From positions 1 to 64,000 of the forward strand of contig NZ_UHIA01000004.1 in NCBI RefSeq assembly GCF_900460215.1: a stretch of 64,000 bases of DNA, in the 5' to 3' direction. The position numbers and the translations under genes are program-made. Below, piece by piece: positions 1 through 10,864 of this stretch (its first letter is position 1; every line of letters begins with the position of its first letter). Origin of the DNA: Suttonella indologenes. GTDB taxonomy: Bacteria; Pseudomonadota; Gammaproteobacteria; Cardiobacteriales; Cardiobacteriaceae. Below the pieces are notes generated by a model. The model did not search any database and was not told the origin of the DNA. It saw nothing but the letters and a program-made list of their open reading frames with translations.

Positions 1-3000
1 ACACGATCACAGCAAACGAAATTGACCAAGATGGCAAGGTCACCGTCACCGTTGAACTGCCAGATGATGCCAAAGCAGGCAACACCTTGGTGGTCAATGG
101 CGAAGAAACAACATTAACCGACAAACACATCGAAGCAGGTAAAAGTTGATGTGAAAGTCCCAGTCTCAAAAGATGGTCAAGGTAAAGAATTCACCGCAAC
201 AGCAACCATCAAAGACGGCAACAACACAAGTGGTCCTGCCTCAGATACAGCCACCCAAGCAGACACCACGCCACCAGTCAAAGCCCCAAGCGCACCCACC
301 GGTGTGACGATAGGCGACGGCGATGACACGATCACAGCAAACGAAATTGACCAAGATGGCAAGGTCACCGTCACCGTTGAACTGCCAGATGATGCCAAAG
401 CAGGCAACACCTTGGTGGTCAATGGCGAAGAAACAACATTAACCGACAAACACATCGAAGCAGGTAAAGTTGATGTGAAAGTCCCAGTCTCAAAAGATGG
501 TCAAGGTAAAGAATTCACCGCAACAGCAACCATCAAAGACGGCAACAACACAAGTGGTCCTGCCTCAGATACAGCCACCCAAGCAGACACCACGCCACCA
601 GTCAAAGCCCCAAGCGCACCCACCGGTGTGACGATAGGCGACGGCGATGACACGATCACAGCAAACGAAATTGACCAAGATGGCAAGGTCACCGTCACCG
701 TTGAACTGCCAGATGATGCCAAAGCAGGCAACACCTTGGTGGTCAATGGCGAAGAAACAACATTAACCGACAAACACATCGAAGCAGGTAAAGTTGATGT
801 GAAAGTCCCAGTCTCAAAAGATGGTCAAGGTAAAGAATTCACCGCAACAGCAACCATCAAAGACGGCAACAACACAAGTGGTCCTGCCTCAGATACAGCC
901 ACCCAAGCAGACACCACGCCACCAGTCAAAGCCCCAAGCGCACCCACCGGTGTGACGATAGGCGACGGCGATGACACGATCACAGCAAACGAAATTGACC
1001 AAGATGGCAAGGTCACCGTCACCGTTGAACTGCCAGATGATGCCAAAGCAGGCAACACCTTGGTGGTCAATGGCGAAGAAACAACATTAACCGACAAACA
1101 CATCGAAGCAGGTAAAGTTGATGTGAAAGTCCCAGTCTCAAAAGATGGTCAAGGTAAAGAATTCACCGCAACAGCAACCATCAAAGACGGCAACAACACA
1201 AGTGGTCCTGCCTCAGATACAGCCACCCAAGCAGACACCACGCCACCAGTCAAAGCCCCAAGCGCACCCACCGGTGTGACGATAGGCGACGGCGATGACA
1301 CGATCACAGCAAACGAAATTGACCAAGATGGCAAGGTCACCGTCACCGTTGAACTGCCAGATGATGCCAAAGCAGGCAACACCTTGGTGGTCAATGGCGA
1401 AGAAACAACATTAACCGACAAACACATCGAAGCAGGTAAAGTTGATGTGAAAGTCCCAGTCTCAAAAGATGGTCAAGGTAAAGAATTCACCGCAACAGCA
1501 ACCATCAAAGACGGCAACAACACAAGTGGTCCTGCCTCAGATACAGCCACCCAAGCAGACACCACGCCACCAGTCAAAGCCCCAAGCGCACCCACCGGTG
1601 TGACGATAGGCGACGGCGATGACACGATCACAGCAAACGAAATTGACCAAGATGGCAAGGTCACCGTCACCGTTGAACTGCCAGATGATGCCAAAGCAGG
1701 CAACACCTTGGTGGTCAATGGCGAAGAAACAACATTAACCGACAAACACATCGAAGCAGGTAAAGTTGATGTGAAAGTCCCAGTCTCAAAAGATGGTCAA
1801 GGTAAAGAATTCACCGCAACAGCAACCATCAAAGACGGCAACAACACAAGTGGTCCTGCCTCAGATACAGCCACCCAAGCAGACACCACGCCACCAGTCA
1901 AAGCCCCAAGCGCACCCACCGGTGTGACGATAGGCGACGGCGATGACACGATCACAGCAAACGAAATTGACCAAGATGGCAAGGTCACCGTCACCGTTGA
2001 ACTGCCAGATGATGCCAAAGCAGGCAACACCTTGGTGGTCAATGGCGAAGAAACAACATTAACCGACAAACACATCGAAGCAGGTAAAGTTGATGTGAAA
2101 GTCCCAGTCTCAAAAGATGGTCAAGGTAAAGAATTCACCGCAACAGCAACCATCAAAGACGGCAACAACACAAGTGGTCCTGCCTCAGATACAGCCACCC
2201 AAGCAGACACCACGCCACCAGTCAAAGCCCCAAGCGCACCCACCGGTGTGACGATAGGCGACGGCGATGACACGATCACAGCAAACGAAATTGACCAAGA
2301 TGGCAAGGTCACCGTCACCGTTGAACTGCCAGATGATGCCAAAGCAGGCAACACCTTGGTGGTCAATGGCGAAGAAACAACATTAACCGACAAACACATC
2401 GAAGCAGGTAAAGTTGATGTGAAAGTCCCAGTCTCAAAAGATGGTCAAGGTAAAGAATTCACCGCAACAGCAACCATCAAAGACGGCAACAACACAAGTG
2501 GTCCTGCCTCAGATACAGCCACCCAAGCAGACACCACGCCACCAGTCAAAGCCCCAAGCGCACCCACCGGTGTGACGATAGGCGACGGCGATGACACGAT
2601 CACAGCAAACGAAATTGACCAAGATGGCAAGGTCACCGTCACCGTTGAACTGCCAGATGATGCCAAAGCAGGCAACACCTTGGTGGTCAATGGCGAAGAA
2701 ACAACATTAACCGACAAACACATCGAAGCAGGTAAAGTTGATGTGAAAGTCCCAGTCTCAAAAGATGGTCAAGGTAAAGAATTCACCGCAACAGCAACCA
2801 TCAAAGACGGCAACAACACAAGTGGTCCTGCCTCAGATACAGCCACCCAAGCAGACACCACGCCACCAGTCAAAGCCCCAAGCGCACCCACCGGTGTGAC
2901 GATAGGCGACGGCGATGACACGATCACAGCAAACGAAATTGACCAAGATGGCAAGGTCACCGTCACCGTTGAACTGCCAGATGATGCCAAAGCAGGCAAC

Positions 3001-5134
3001 ACCTTGGTGGTCAATGGCGAAGAAACAACATTAACCGACAAACACATCGAAGCAGGTAAAGTTGATGTGAAAGTCCCAGTCTCAAAAGATGGTCAAGGTA
3101 AAGAATTCACCGCAACAGCAACCATCAAAGACGGCAACAACACAAGTGGTCCTGCCTCAGATACAGCCACCCAAGCAGACACCACGCCACCAGTCAAAGC
3201 CCCAAGCGCACCCACCGGTGTGACGATAGGCGACGGCGATGACACGATCACAGCAAACGAAATTGACCAAGATGGCAAGGTCACCGTCACCGTTGAACTG
3301 CCAGATGATGCCAAAGCAGGCAACACCTTGGTGGTCAATGGCGAAGAAACAACATTAACCGACAAACACATCGAAGCAGGTAAAGTTGATGTGAAAGTCC
3401 CAGTCTCAAAAGATGGTCAAGGTAAAGAATTCACCGCAACAGCAACCATCAAAGACGGCAACAACACAAGTGGTCCTGCCTCAGATACAGCCACCCAAGC
3501 AGACACCACGCCACCAGTCAAAGCCCCAAGCGCACCCACCGGTGTGACGATAGGCGACGGCGATGACACGATCACAGCAAACGAAATTGACCAAGATGGC
3601 AAGGTCACCGTCACCGTTGAACTGCCAGATGATGCCAAAGCAGGCAACACCTTGGTGGTCAATGGCGAAGAAACAACATTAACCGACAAACACATCGAAG
3701 CAGGTAAAGTTGATGTGAAAGTCCCAGTCTCAAAAGATGGTCAAGGTAAAGAATTCACCGCAACAGCAACCATCAAAGACGGCAACAACACAAGTGGTCC
3801 TGCCTCAGATACAGCCACCCAAGCAGACACCACGCCACCAGTCAAAGCCCCAAGCGCACCCACCGGTGTGACGATAGGCGACGGCGATGACACGATCACA
3901 GCAAACGAAATTGACCAAGATGGCAAGGTCACCGTCACCGTTGAACTGCCAGATGATGCCAAAGCAGGCAACACCTTGGTGGTCAATGGCGAAGAAACAA
4001 CATTAACCGACAAACACATCGAAGCAGGTAAAGTTGATGTGAAAGTCCCAGTCTCAAAAGATGGTCAAGGTAAAGAATTCACCGCAACAGCAACCATCAA
4101 AGACGGCAACAACACAAGTGGTCCTGCCTCAGATACAGCCACCCAAGCAGACACCACGCCACCAGTCAAAGCCCCAAGCGCACCCACCGGTGTGACGATA
4201 GGCGACGGCGATGACACGATCACAGCAAACGAAATTGACCAAGATGGCAAGGTCACCGTCACCGTTGAACTGCCAGATGATGCCAAAGCAGGCAACACCT
4301 TGGTGGTCAATGGCGAAGAAACAACATTAACCGACAAACACATCGAAGCAGGTAAAGTTGATGTGAAAGTCCCAGTCTCAAAAGATGGTCAAGGTAAAGA
4401 ATTCACCGCAACAGCAACCATCAAAGACGGCAACAACACAAGTGGTCCTGCCTCAGATACAGCCACCCAAGCAGACACCACGCCACCAGTCAAAGCCCCA
4501 AGCGCACCCACCGGTGTGACGATAGGCGACGGCGATGACACGATCACAGCAAACGAAATTGACCAAGATGGCAAGGTCACCGTCACCGTTGAACTGCCAG
4601 ATGATGCCAAAGCAGGCAACACCTTGGTGGTCAATGGCGAAGAAACAACATTAACCGACAAACACATCGAAGCAGGTAAAGTTGATGTGAAAGTCCCAGT
4701 CTCAAAAGATGGTCAAGGTAAAGAATTCACCGCAACAGCAACCATCAAAGACGGCAACAACACAAGTGGTCCTGCCTCAGATACAGCCACCCAAGCAGAC
4801 ACCACGCCACCAGTCAAAGCCCCAAGCGCACCCACCGGTGTGACGATAGGCGACGGCGATGACACGATCACAGCAAACGAAATTGACCAAGATGGCAAGG
4901 TCACCGTCACCGTTGAACTGCCAGATGATGCCAAAGCAGGCAACACCTTGGTGGTCAATGGCGAAGAAACAACATTAACCGACAAACACATCGAAGCAGG
5001 TAAAGTTGATGTGAAAGTCCCAGTCTCAAAAGATGGTCAAGGTAAAGAATTCACCGCAACAGCAACCATCAAAGACGGCAACAACACAAGTGGTCCTGCC
5101 TCAGATACAGCCACCCAAGCAGACATCACGCCAC
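1..5134 (+). repeat. 324-bp tandem repeat array (15 full copies plus two partial)
   Basis: The unit is 324 bp (108 codons). Full copies run from 151 to 5010, and a partial last copy to about 5134, where ACC changes to ATC before the unique region begins. Bases 1-150 are part of a further copy. Copies appear identical at nucleotide level: the same antisense open frame recurs unchanged every 324 bp from 177 to 4991. Such uniformity implies recent expansion or gene conversion. The copy number is hard to assemble and may be variable. Confidence 0.97.
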
Positions 5135-6846
5135 CTACATTCTCTTCAGCAGAAGTGCCAACATCAGGCGGCAAAGTCGTCCTGACCTATGATGAAGACC
5201 TGGATGAAAGCAACCCGCCGTCAGTAAGCGACTTCACCGTCACCGTAGACGGTAAGCGGGTTATCCCGACAGACGTCAGCGTATCGGGCGACAAAGTCAC
5301 CCTGACGCTGCCTGAAAAAGTAGGCAAAGGTAAACCTGTGACCGTAGAGTACAAAGATCCGAGCGCAAACAATGATGCTAAAGCCATTCAGGACAAAGCA
5401 GGCAACGATGCTGCCGATTTGCCTAAAACTTCGGTAGAAAACAAGAGTACCTTTGAGCCATTCACACCGAAAAAACTGACCTTGGAGCTTGCCGAGAATA
5501 CCGGCAGTAAATCAGACAACATTACTAATAATCCGAAGGTGGAGGTTAAAAACATTCAGAACGAGAAATGGGAATATAGTTTGGATGATGGTTCAAATTG
5601 GCAAGAGGGTAGTGGTACATCATTTAATTTGATCAATGAAAAAAGTATTGCTACCGGTAAAAAGCAAACTGTATTGGCCAGATTGAAAGATTATCCGAAT
5701 CAAACGACTAGCGATCCTTTGGAAGCTACTTATGACAACATAAATCCTGAAATTCATCAGGTAAATATGAATACCTCAGGTAAAAATTATGCCTTTACCG
5801 GCAAAACCGAGCCGGGTGCAACAGTAGAGGTAAGTAATGGTAGCCAAACCTTTACCGGTAAGGCCAATGACAAGGGTATATTTAAGATTGATTTGCAGAC
5901 CAATAATATCGGTCAAGGCAGAAGATTTACTGTTAAAGCAACCGATATTGCTGGAAATACAAACAAATCTGCTACTGCTACCACTTATACTGTTGATCAA
6001 GTATCCAGTATTTATGGTAATAATGCCAGAGGTATGACGAGTAGAAGCAAAGAAGCCAAAGCTTCCGAGATTAATAAAATTGGCAATAAAGATAATAATA
6101 TTATTTTAGTCGGTGCAGGCGGTGGTTATGGTGATATTGGTGCTAGTATATATGGCGATACCATATTTGATATGGGAGGCGGAAATGATGTCCTAGTAGC
6201 CTCCACTATTCAACAAGCTACTGGCTTGACGACAAATGTTAAAATGGGAGACGGCAATGACAGTATTGTTTTAAGTTCGTATATTGCAAAAACGGGTAGA
6301 GGAGATCTAAATATCGATATGGGAGCCGGCAATGATATATTGGATGTTGGCGGGCATATTACGATAACTAGTTTAATCAAATCTGGTAAGATAGCGATTG
6401 ATATGGGCTCAGGCGATGATACCTTGATTATCGGCACCTGGATTGCCAATAATAATAGAATCGATATTAATGGTGGAACGGGCTATGATACGCTGATTTT
6501 TAAAAGTAATAGCTCCTCTAATATGAGCCAGGTGAGAAATTTTGAAAAAGTCCAGATGACTAAATCAGGTTTTGAACTTAATTTGACTATTAGTGATGTG
6601 ATGCAAAATACCGATCATAATACGAATAGCTATTTGACCATTGACGGCGTATCCGGCACAACTGTTGATTTGGGCGATAATGGCGGTTCTGTACGCAATC
6701 CAAGGTATGGCGGTTTTGAGCAGGCTGATTTTAATCATGCGGCTTTAAAAGGTCAGGCGTCCGCAAAAGCAGGCTATACTGCTTATTGGGATGGTAGCAA
6801 TGAAGATAGCTTGGTATATATCCAAAACGGCATTACCATTATCTAA
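1..6846 (+). CDS. Giant RTX/Ig-repeat adhesin, C-terminal part (5' end outside window; frame broken near 141-144)
   Basis: This is the C-terminal portion of a very large surface or secreted adhesin of the BapA/LapA/SiiE type, expected to leave the cell by type I secretion. Counted from codon 151, residues 1-1620 are fifteen copies of a 108-residue Ig-like unit with the motif IGDGDDTITANEID, and a partial copy follows to about 1660. Next come a SwmB/Ig-like domain (about 1660-1760), less regular Ig-like segments, and a C-terminal region with glycine/aspartate motifs (MGGGNDVL, MGDGNDSI, MGAGNDIL, MGSGDDTL, GGTGYDTL) typical of calcium-binding RTX repeats. The last about 100 residues end in a hydrophobic tail, as expected of a type I secretion signal. 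No Cys is visible. The true start lies upstream. In the first visible repeat an extra A shifts the frame, so upstream codons (frame 3) run into a TGA at 147-149. The GTG at 151 is only an artefactual start. Confidence 0.85.
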
Positions 6847-6892
6847 GCAGCCTGAAAAGTTATCCGATTTCATCTGATAGCTTTTTAAAAGC

Positions 6893-6922
6893 AACCGTAG
6901 CGGATTTCCGCTGCGGTTTTTT
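6893..6922 (+). terminator. Rho-independent terminator of the adhesin gene
   Basis: A 12-bp stem with one G-U pair (AACCGTAGCGGA against TCCGCTGCGGTT), almost no loop, is followed by a T run. It lies 47 bases after the adhesin stop codon. Confidence 0.85.
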
Positions 6923-7025
6923 ATTGGTACAGCCAATTCATGGTAAGACGAACACCATAGTCGAGGAATCAAAAAAACAGTTACACTAAAACTTATGGCA
7001 TAGTCAAAAGATTACAGACAAATGA

Positions 7026-7134
7026 TATAGTCAAAGAATTGAAAAAGTATTACAGCGTTGGCTCGCCTTGCCGTACGCTCTTGTACTGTCTGCGGCTCGC
7101 CGCCTTGTACTACTTTTTCACTTCTCCGACTATA
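7026..7134. mobile_element. Correia-like MITE (MITE-A), copy 1
   Basis: This 109-bp element is nearly identical, in inverse orientation, to 16808-16916 (one base difference noticed). It starts TATAGTCAAAG and ends CCGACTATA. The ends form an imperfect inverted repeat of about 26 bp (ATAGTCRRAGAAKTGAAAAAGTA). The GC-rich interior contains CCTTGCCGTACGCTCTTGT. TA at both ends fits TA-target insertion by an IS630/Tc1-type transposase. The interior resembles, from memory, the Correia repeats of Neisseria. It sits just upstream of an IS630 transposase remnant. Confidence 0.85.
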
Positions 7135-7409
7135 TTATTTCTTAAGCAGTTAGCGGCATTTGAAGCTGAAGGCAGAACCCTGATTTACTTAGATGAAAGC
7201 GGCTTTAAATCTCATGACAACAGAGCTTACGGCTATTCCCACAAAGGCCGTCCTTGTTTAGGAAAGTGCAACCGGCAACTCAAGAATCAAAGCAATGCTA
7301 TGCGAAATAAACGGCTTCTTTGGCTTGAGATTTCTCGCCTTCCACCGTAACGGACTCAAGGGCAATTTGCGCCATTGCAGGCAGAGCATAAGATAAGGCT
7401 AAAAATAAT
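7135..7409 (+). pseudogene. IS630-family transposase remnant
   Basis: A short fragment of a DDE transposase. The segment LIYLDESGF, with the second catalytic Asp and adjacent Glu, followed by RAYGYSHKGRP, is characteristic of IS630/Tc1-mariner transposases. The N-terminal domain is missing, and the reading frame runs directly out of the MITE. After KNQSNAM the frame is lost. A second frame from about 7299 (ATG CTA TGC GAA) would continue plausibly (INGFFGLRFLAFHRNG), indicating a frameshift, and ends at a TAA near 7393. No complete terminal repeats are visible. It is dead, but a full-length relative elsewhere in the genome could mobilise the TA-flanked MITEs in this window. Confidence 0.75.
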
Positions 7410-7587
7410 CGATTTCAAACAGAGACTGTGTGTAAAGAAATAAAATATTATTTCAAGATGATAATTGTTAGCAATTTCAGTCTTACTCTTATTTGCTTTG
7501 AGCTTGAGAAAGCGGCTGTTTTTTCGCCACGATTTGGGAAAGATGGTGTTATGATGCGCGTTTTGCTTAATTTCACAGGGGGAAGAG

Positions 7588-8589
7588 ATGAAAACAGGAA
7601 AAATGCTTGCATTAGCAGCGGCTTTGCTCAGTGTGCAAGTCTGGGCGGAAGCGATTAAGGTAGGCTATATCAGTCTGCCTGCGCATGGGGCGAATTTCAT
7701 TGCCAAAGAGCGCGGCTATTTCGCCGAGCAAGGTTTGGAAGCGGAAATGGTGCGCTTTCAGTCCGCACAGCAAATGGCGGTGGCTATTGCTTCCGGCGAT
7801 GTGGATTACGGTATTACTTCGATTACCGGCGGTTTGCTCAATTTGGCGGCGCGCGGCGATGCGGTGCGGATTTTCGGCGGTTCTTTGATGGAAGATCCTT
7901 CCGTGGAAGGTCAAGTGATTTTGGCTTCCAATCAGGCTTATGAAGAGGGTTTGCAATCGCCTAAGGATTTGGCAGGCAAACGTTGGGCGGTTACCACCGC
8001 CGGCTCTTCTTTCAGCTATATGGGCGGGCAAATTGCCGCCGCGGCGGGCGCAGATGCCAAATCGCTGAAGATGATTCCTTTTAACGGCATTCCGACGATT
8101 ACTGCAGCGCTTTCCACCGGTCAGGTGGACGCTTGGTCTATTCAGCCGGCGATTGCGCAGCGCTTGATTGACAAGGGCGAGGCAAAGGTAATCGGCAAAG
8201 TGGCGGATTATTTGCCGGATTATCAAGTTACGGTCTTATTTACTTCTACCAAGAACGTGCAGGAAAAACCTAATCAGGTCAAAGGTTTTAAAACGGCTTA
8301 TGCGCGCGCCATCGCCGATTACAATAAGGTGCTGGTCGAGCATCAGGGCGAGGCGGCGGAAATTGATGCAGTCGTTGCGGCGGTGCATAAATATGTGCAC
8401 AGCGATGAGCCGCTAGAAAAAGCCAGAGAGTTGATTTTGCAAAATAATATGAAACTATCCGAAGGGGCGGCATTAAACCGCACCGATGCGCTCAAGCAAA
8501 TCGAATGGTTTAAGGCGGAAGGCTCGGTGCCGGCTAATCTTAAAGGCGAAAAAATTCTCACGTCCGATGCACACGAGGCGGCGCAGTAA
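7588..8589 (+). CDS. ABC transporter substrate-binding protein (NMT1/SsuA-like)
   Basis: A periplasmic binding protein of the NMT1/THI5-like (SsuA/TauA/NrtA) class, 333 residues, feeding the ATPase and permease downstream. It has a signal peptide (MKTGKMLALAAALLSVQVWA). The mature N-terminus IKVGYISLPAHGANFIAKE and the segment ASGDVDYGITSITGG are typical of the family. The start ATG at 7588 follows a strong GGGGGAAG ribosome-binding site. The stop codon overlaps the ATPase start (TAATG). The ligand cannot be read from sequence: sulfonates, taurine, nitrate, a thiamine precursor or riboflavin are all transported by relatives. No riboswitch is recognisable upstream, and no ligand-specific enzyme is adjacent. 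Confidence 0.85.
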   Translation: MKTGKMLALAAALLSVQVWAEAIKVGYISLPAHGANFIAKERGYFAEQGLEAEMVRFQSAQQMAVAIASGDVDYGITSITGGLLNLAARGDAVRIFGGSLMEDPSVEGQVILASNQAYEEGLQSPKDLAGKRWAVTTAGSSFSYMGGQIAAAAGADAKSLKMIPFNGIPTITAALSTGQVDAWSIQPAIAQRLIDKGEAKVIGKVADYLPDYQVTVLFTSTKNVQEKPNQVKGFKTAYARAIADYNKVLVEHQGEAAEIDAVVAAVHKYVHSDEPLEKARELILQNNMKLSEGAALNRTDALKQIEWFKAEGSVPANLKGEKILTSDAHEAAQ

Positions 8590-9356
8590 TGCAATTAAGC
8601 ATTCGCGGTTTACATCATTTCTATCAAGGGCGTCCGATTTTGCAAGATATTCATCTTGAGGTAAATGCCGGCGAAATCGTCTGCATTATCGGGCCGTCCG
8701 GCTGCGGCAAATCGACTTTATTGCGCATGATGGGCGGCTTGGAACGCCCGAGCCGCGGCGAAGTGTTGTGCGGCGGCGAACTGCCTAGCGGCACACTGAA
8801 TCCTTTAACCTATATTTTTCAGGATTTTGCCCTTTTGCCTTGGCGAACGGTGGCGGGCAATATCGCCTTGGTCTTGGAAGGACATGGCTTAAGCCGTGCC
8901 GATAAGCAGGCGCGGATTGCCGATGTGCTGGCGCGCACGCGTTTAAGCGATTTTGCCAAGGCTTGGCCGCGGCAATTATCCGGCGGCATGAAGCAGCGCG
9001 TGGCGATTGCGCGCGCTTTGGCGGTTAATCCCGCCGTCTTGCTGATGGACGAGCCGCTGTCGGCTTTAGACAGCCAAACTAAAGAATTATTGCTCGATGA
9101 TTTTGTTAATTTATGGCATAGCGCGCCTTTTTCCGCCGTCTATGTTACGCATAATCTGAACGAGGCGGTGCGCTTGGGGCATAAAATCGTAGTGCTGACG
9201 CGCTGCCCCGGCAAAATTCGCGAGATTGTCAGCATTGACAAACCTTTGCAGGAGCGACAAGCCCATGCCGCCGATTTATTGGAAATCGAACAGGCTTTAT
9301 GGGCGTCGATGCGGCAAGAGGCGGAAGCAGCGGAATGGGAGTTGGTCGATGGCTGA
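8589..9356 (+). CDS. ABC transporter ATP-binding protein (SsuB/TauB-like)
   Basis: The cytoplasmic ATPase of the importer, 255 residues. Walker A is GPSGCGKS, the Q-loop is in FQDFALLPW, the signature is LSGGMKQR and Walker B is LLMDEPLSALD, followed by the H-loop in VTHNLNEA. FALLPW and the overall length match the nitrate/sulfonate/taurine ATPase subfamily. It overlaps the binding-protein gene by one base and the permease by eight bases, showing translational coupling. Confidence 0.93.
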   Translation: MQLSIRGLHHFYQGRPILQDIHLEVNAGEIVCIIGPSGCGKSTLLRMMGGLERPSRGEVLCGGELPSGTLNPLTYIFQDFALLPWRTVAGNIALVLEGHGLSRADKQARIADVLARTRLSDFAKAWPRQLSGGMKQRVAIARALAVNPAVLLMDEPLSALDSQTKELLLDDFVNLWHSAPFSAVYVTHNLNEAVRLGHKIVVLTRCPGKIREIVSIDKPLQERQAHAADLLEIEQALWASMRQEAEAAEWELVDG

Positions 9357-10152
9357 TACAATCACACAATTACAGCCTGTGCCTTTAAAAGCCAAGGTGT
9401 TCAGCCGCTTTGTGCCGCGCTGGGTCGCGCCGGCAGTATTTATCGTCTTAATTGCGCTCTGGCAGCTGTGCAGCAGCTTGGACTGGGTCAATCCGCTGGC
9501 TTTGGCTTCGCCTTATGAAGTGTGGCAGCAATTGCACTATCTGTGGCAAAGCGGCGGTTTGCAGGAGCATGTGGGCGCGAGTCTGCGCCGTTTATTGCTG
9601 GGTTGGAGCTTGGGCAGCCTTTTGGGCGTGGCGGTGGGCTTGGTCATCGGTTTGTGGATTTATGCCCGCGCCGGCTTGCTGCCCTTGGTTTCCGCTCTCT
9701 TTCCCGTGCCGAAAATCGCGCTCTTACCGCTGTTTATCGTCTGGTTCGGCACCGGCGAAGGCTCAAAAATCGCCACTATTTTATTCGGCGTCTTTTTCCC
9801 TACCGTCATCGCCACTTATGCCGCCATCGATGGTGTGGACAGAGGCTTAATCCGCATGGGACAATCCTTCGGCTTATCCACATGGGCGCTGATTCGCAAA
9901 ATTCTGCTGCCGGGCGCCTTGCCGGGCATTTTGGCGGGCTTTCGCATTTCTTTCTCCATCGGCATCACGATGCTGATTGCCGCGGAAATGATTGGCGCGC
10001 AAAACGGCATCGGCACCTATATTCTCAATGCCGGAGCTTTGTTCCGCTTGGATCAGCTCTTGGCAGGAGTGGTGCTTTTATCTTTATTGGGCGTCTTGGG
10101 GGCTTGGTTAATCGGCTTGGTGGAAAAATACGCTTTACGGTGGCGGGAATGA
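9349..10152 (+). CDS. ABC transporter permease (SsuC/TauC-like)
   Basis: The inner-membrane permease, 267 residues from the ATG at 9349 (MADTITQLQPVPLK), which overlaps the ATPase stop. The family's binding-protein-dependent transport domain is present: about six hydrophobic segments, and a coupling loop near the sequence GLSTWALIRKILLPGALPGI, which fits the EAA motif. Longer open frames reaching upstream into the ATPase gene are not needed. The gene ends with an ATGA overlap with the next one. Confidence 0.9.
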   Translation: MADTITQLQPVPLKAKVFSRFVPRWVAPAVFIVLIALWQLCSSLDWVNPLALASPYEVWQQLHYLWQSGGLQEHVGASLRRLLLGWSLGSLLGVAVGLVIGLWIYARAGLLPLVSALFPVPKIALLPLFIVWFGTGEGSKIATILFGVFFPTVIATYAAIDGVDRGLIRMGQSFGLSTWALIRKILLPGALPGILAGFRISFSIGITMLIAAEMIGAQNGIGTYILNAGALFRLDQLLAGVVLLSLLGVLGAWLIGLVEKYALRWRE

Positions 10153-10853
10153 GAAAACAAATAGGGATTTGGCTGTATTTGATAACGGCAGCGGCATGGG
10201 CGCAGCAAAGTAATGATGAACCGCCGGTGGCATTGCTGCCCAGCCAAGGCAATGTCGGCACAGGCGAGCAATTGCTGCAAGATGCGCAGCAGGGCGTGGG
10301 CGCGCTTGCCAATCCTGCGGCAAATCCTGCGCCGCAGGCAAGGGCACAAACAATGGTACTGCCGCAAGGCACGATTTCCAGCGCGCCGTTGGCAAGCACG
10401 CAGGCTGCGCCGCCGTGGTCGGGCTATCAGGCGGCGGAATCTTTGGCGGCAAACGGCAATCCCGATTTGGCACTCAAGCAATTGGAAGCGCGTTTGGCGA
10501 CAGCGCCCGATGATGCGAAAGCAGCCTATCTCAAAGGCTTAATTCTGATGCAATTGGGACGCAGCGAAGATGCCGAACGCTGGTTCAACATGATGCGCAG
10601 CAATTTCCCCAAACTGCCGCAGCCTTATAATGCCTTGGCGGTCATTTATTCGGGACGCAACGATTGGGCGGCGGCGCAGCAGGTGCTGGAAGCCTTATTG
10701 GCGATTGAGCCGAACCATCATAATGCGCGGCTGAATCTGGCGAACGTGCATCTACGTCTGGCGCGCCGGCAATACGAAGCCGCCCTCAAAAACAAACCCA
10801 AAGATGCTATGATTATGCAAAAATTACAGCAACTCGATGCTTTACAAAAATAG
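10149..10853 (+). CDS. Exported TPR-repeat protein
   Basis: A 234-residue protein with a signal peptide ([18 protein letters not shown]), a Pro/Ala/Gln-rich low-complexity linker (about residues 20-95) and a C-terminal half of tetratricopeptide repeats (about 95-225: [59 protein letters not shown]). It is probably a periplasmic or envelope scaffold. Its start overlaps the permease stop (ATGA), so it is co-transcribed with the importer, but a functional link is uncertain. A bad longer frame from 9522 merges it with an out-of-frame read of the permease gene. recA follows after 11 bases. Confidence 0.75.
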   Translation: MRKQIGIWLYLITAAAWAQQSNDEPPVALLPSQGNVGTGEQLLQDAQQGVGALANPAANPAPQARAQTMVLPQGTISSAPLASTQAAPPWSGYQAAESLAANGNPDLALKQLEARLATAPDDAKAAYLKGLILMQLGRSEDAERWFNMMRSNFPKLPQPYNALAVIYSGRNDWAAAQQVLEALLAIEPNHHNARLNLANVHLRLARRQYEAALKNKPKDAMIMQKLQQLDALQK

Positions 10854-10864
10854 GAACGCAATCA

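Noticed and set aside
177..4991. Fifteen identical 92-codon minus-strand ORFs
   Set aside because: They mirror the tandem repeat of the adhesin; no ribosome-binding sites or family similarity, and the plus-strand frame is coherent.
1..5134. CRISPR array
   Set aside because: Repeats are 324 bp, contiguous and coding, with no spacers.
7400..7587. Thiamine (TPP) riboswitch upstream of the ABC importer
   Set aside because: I looked for the conserved CUGAGA and related elements and did not see them.
7428..7658. ORF overlapping the binding-protein start
   Set aside because: It runs out of frame into the binding-protein gene, which has the better ribosome-binding site and a signal peptide.
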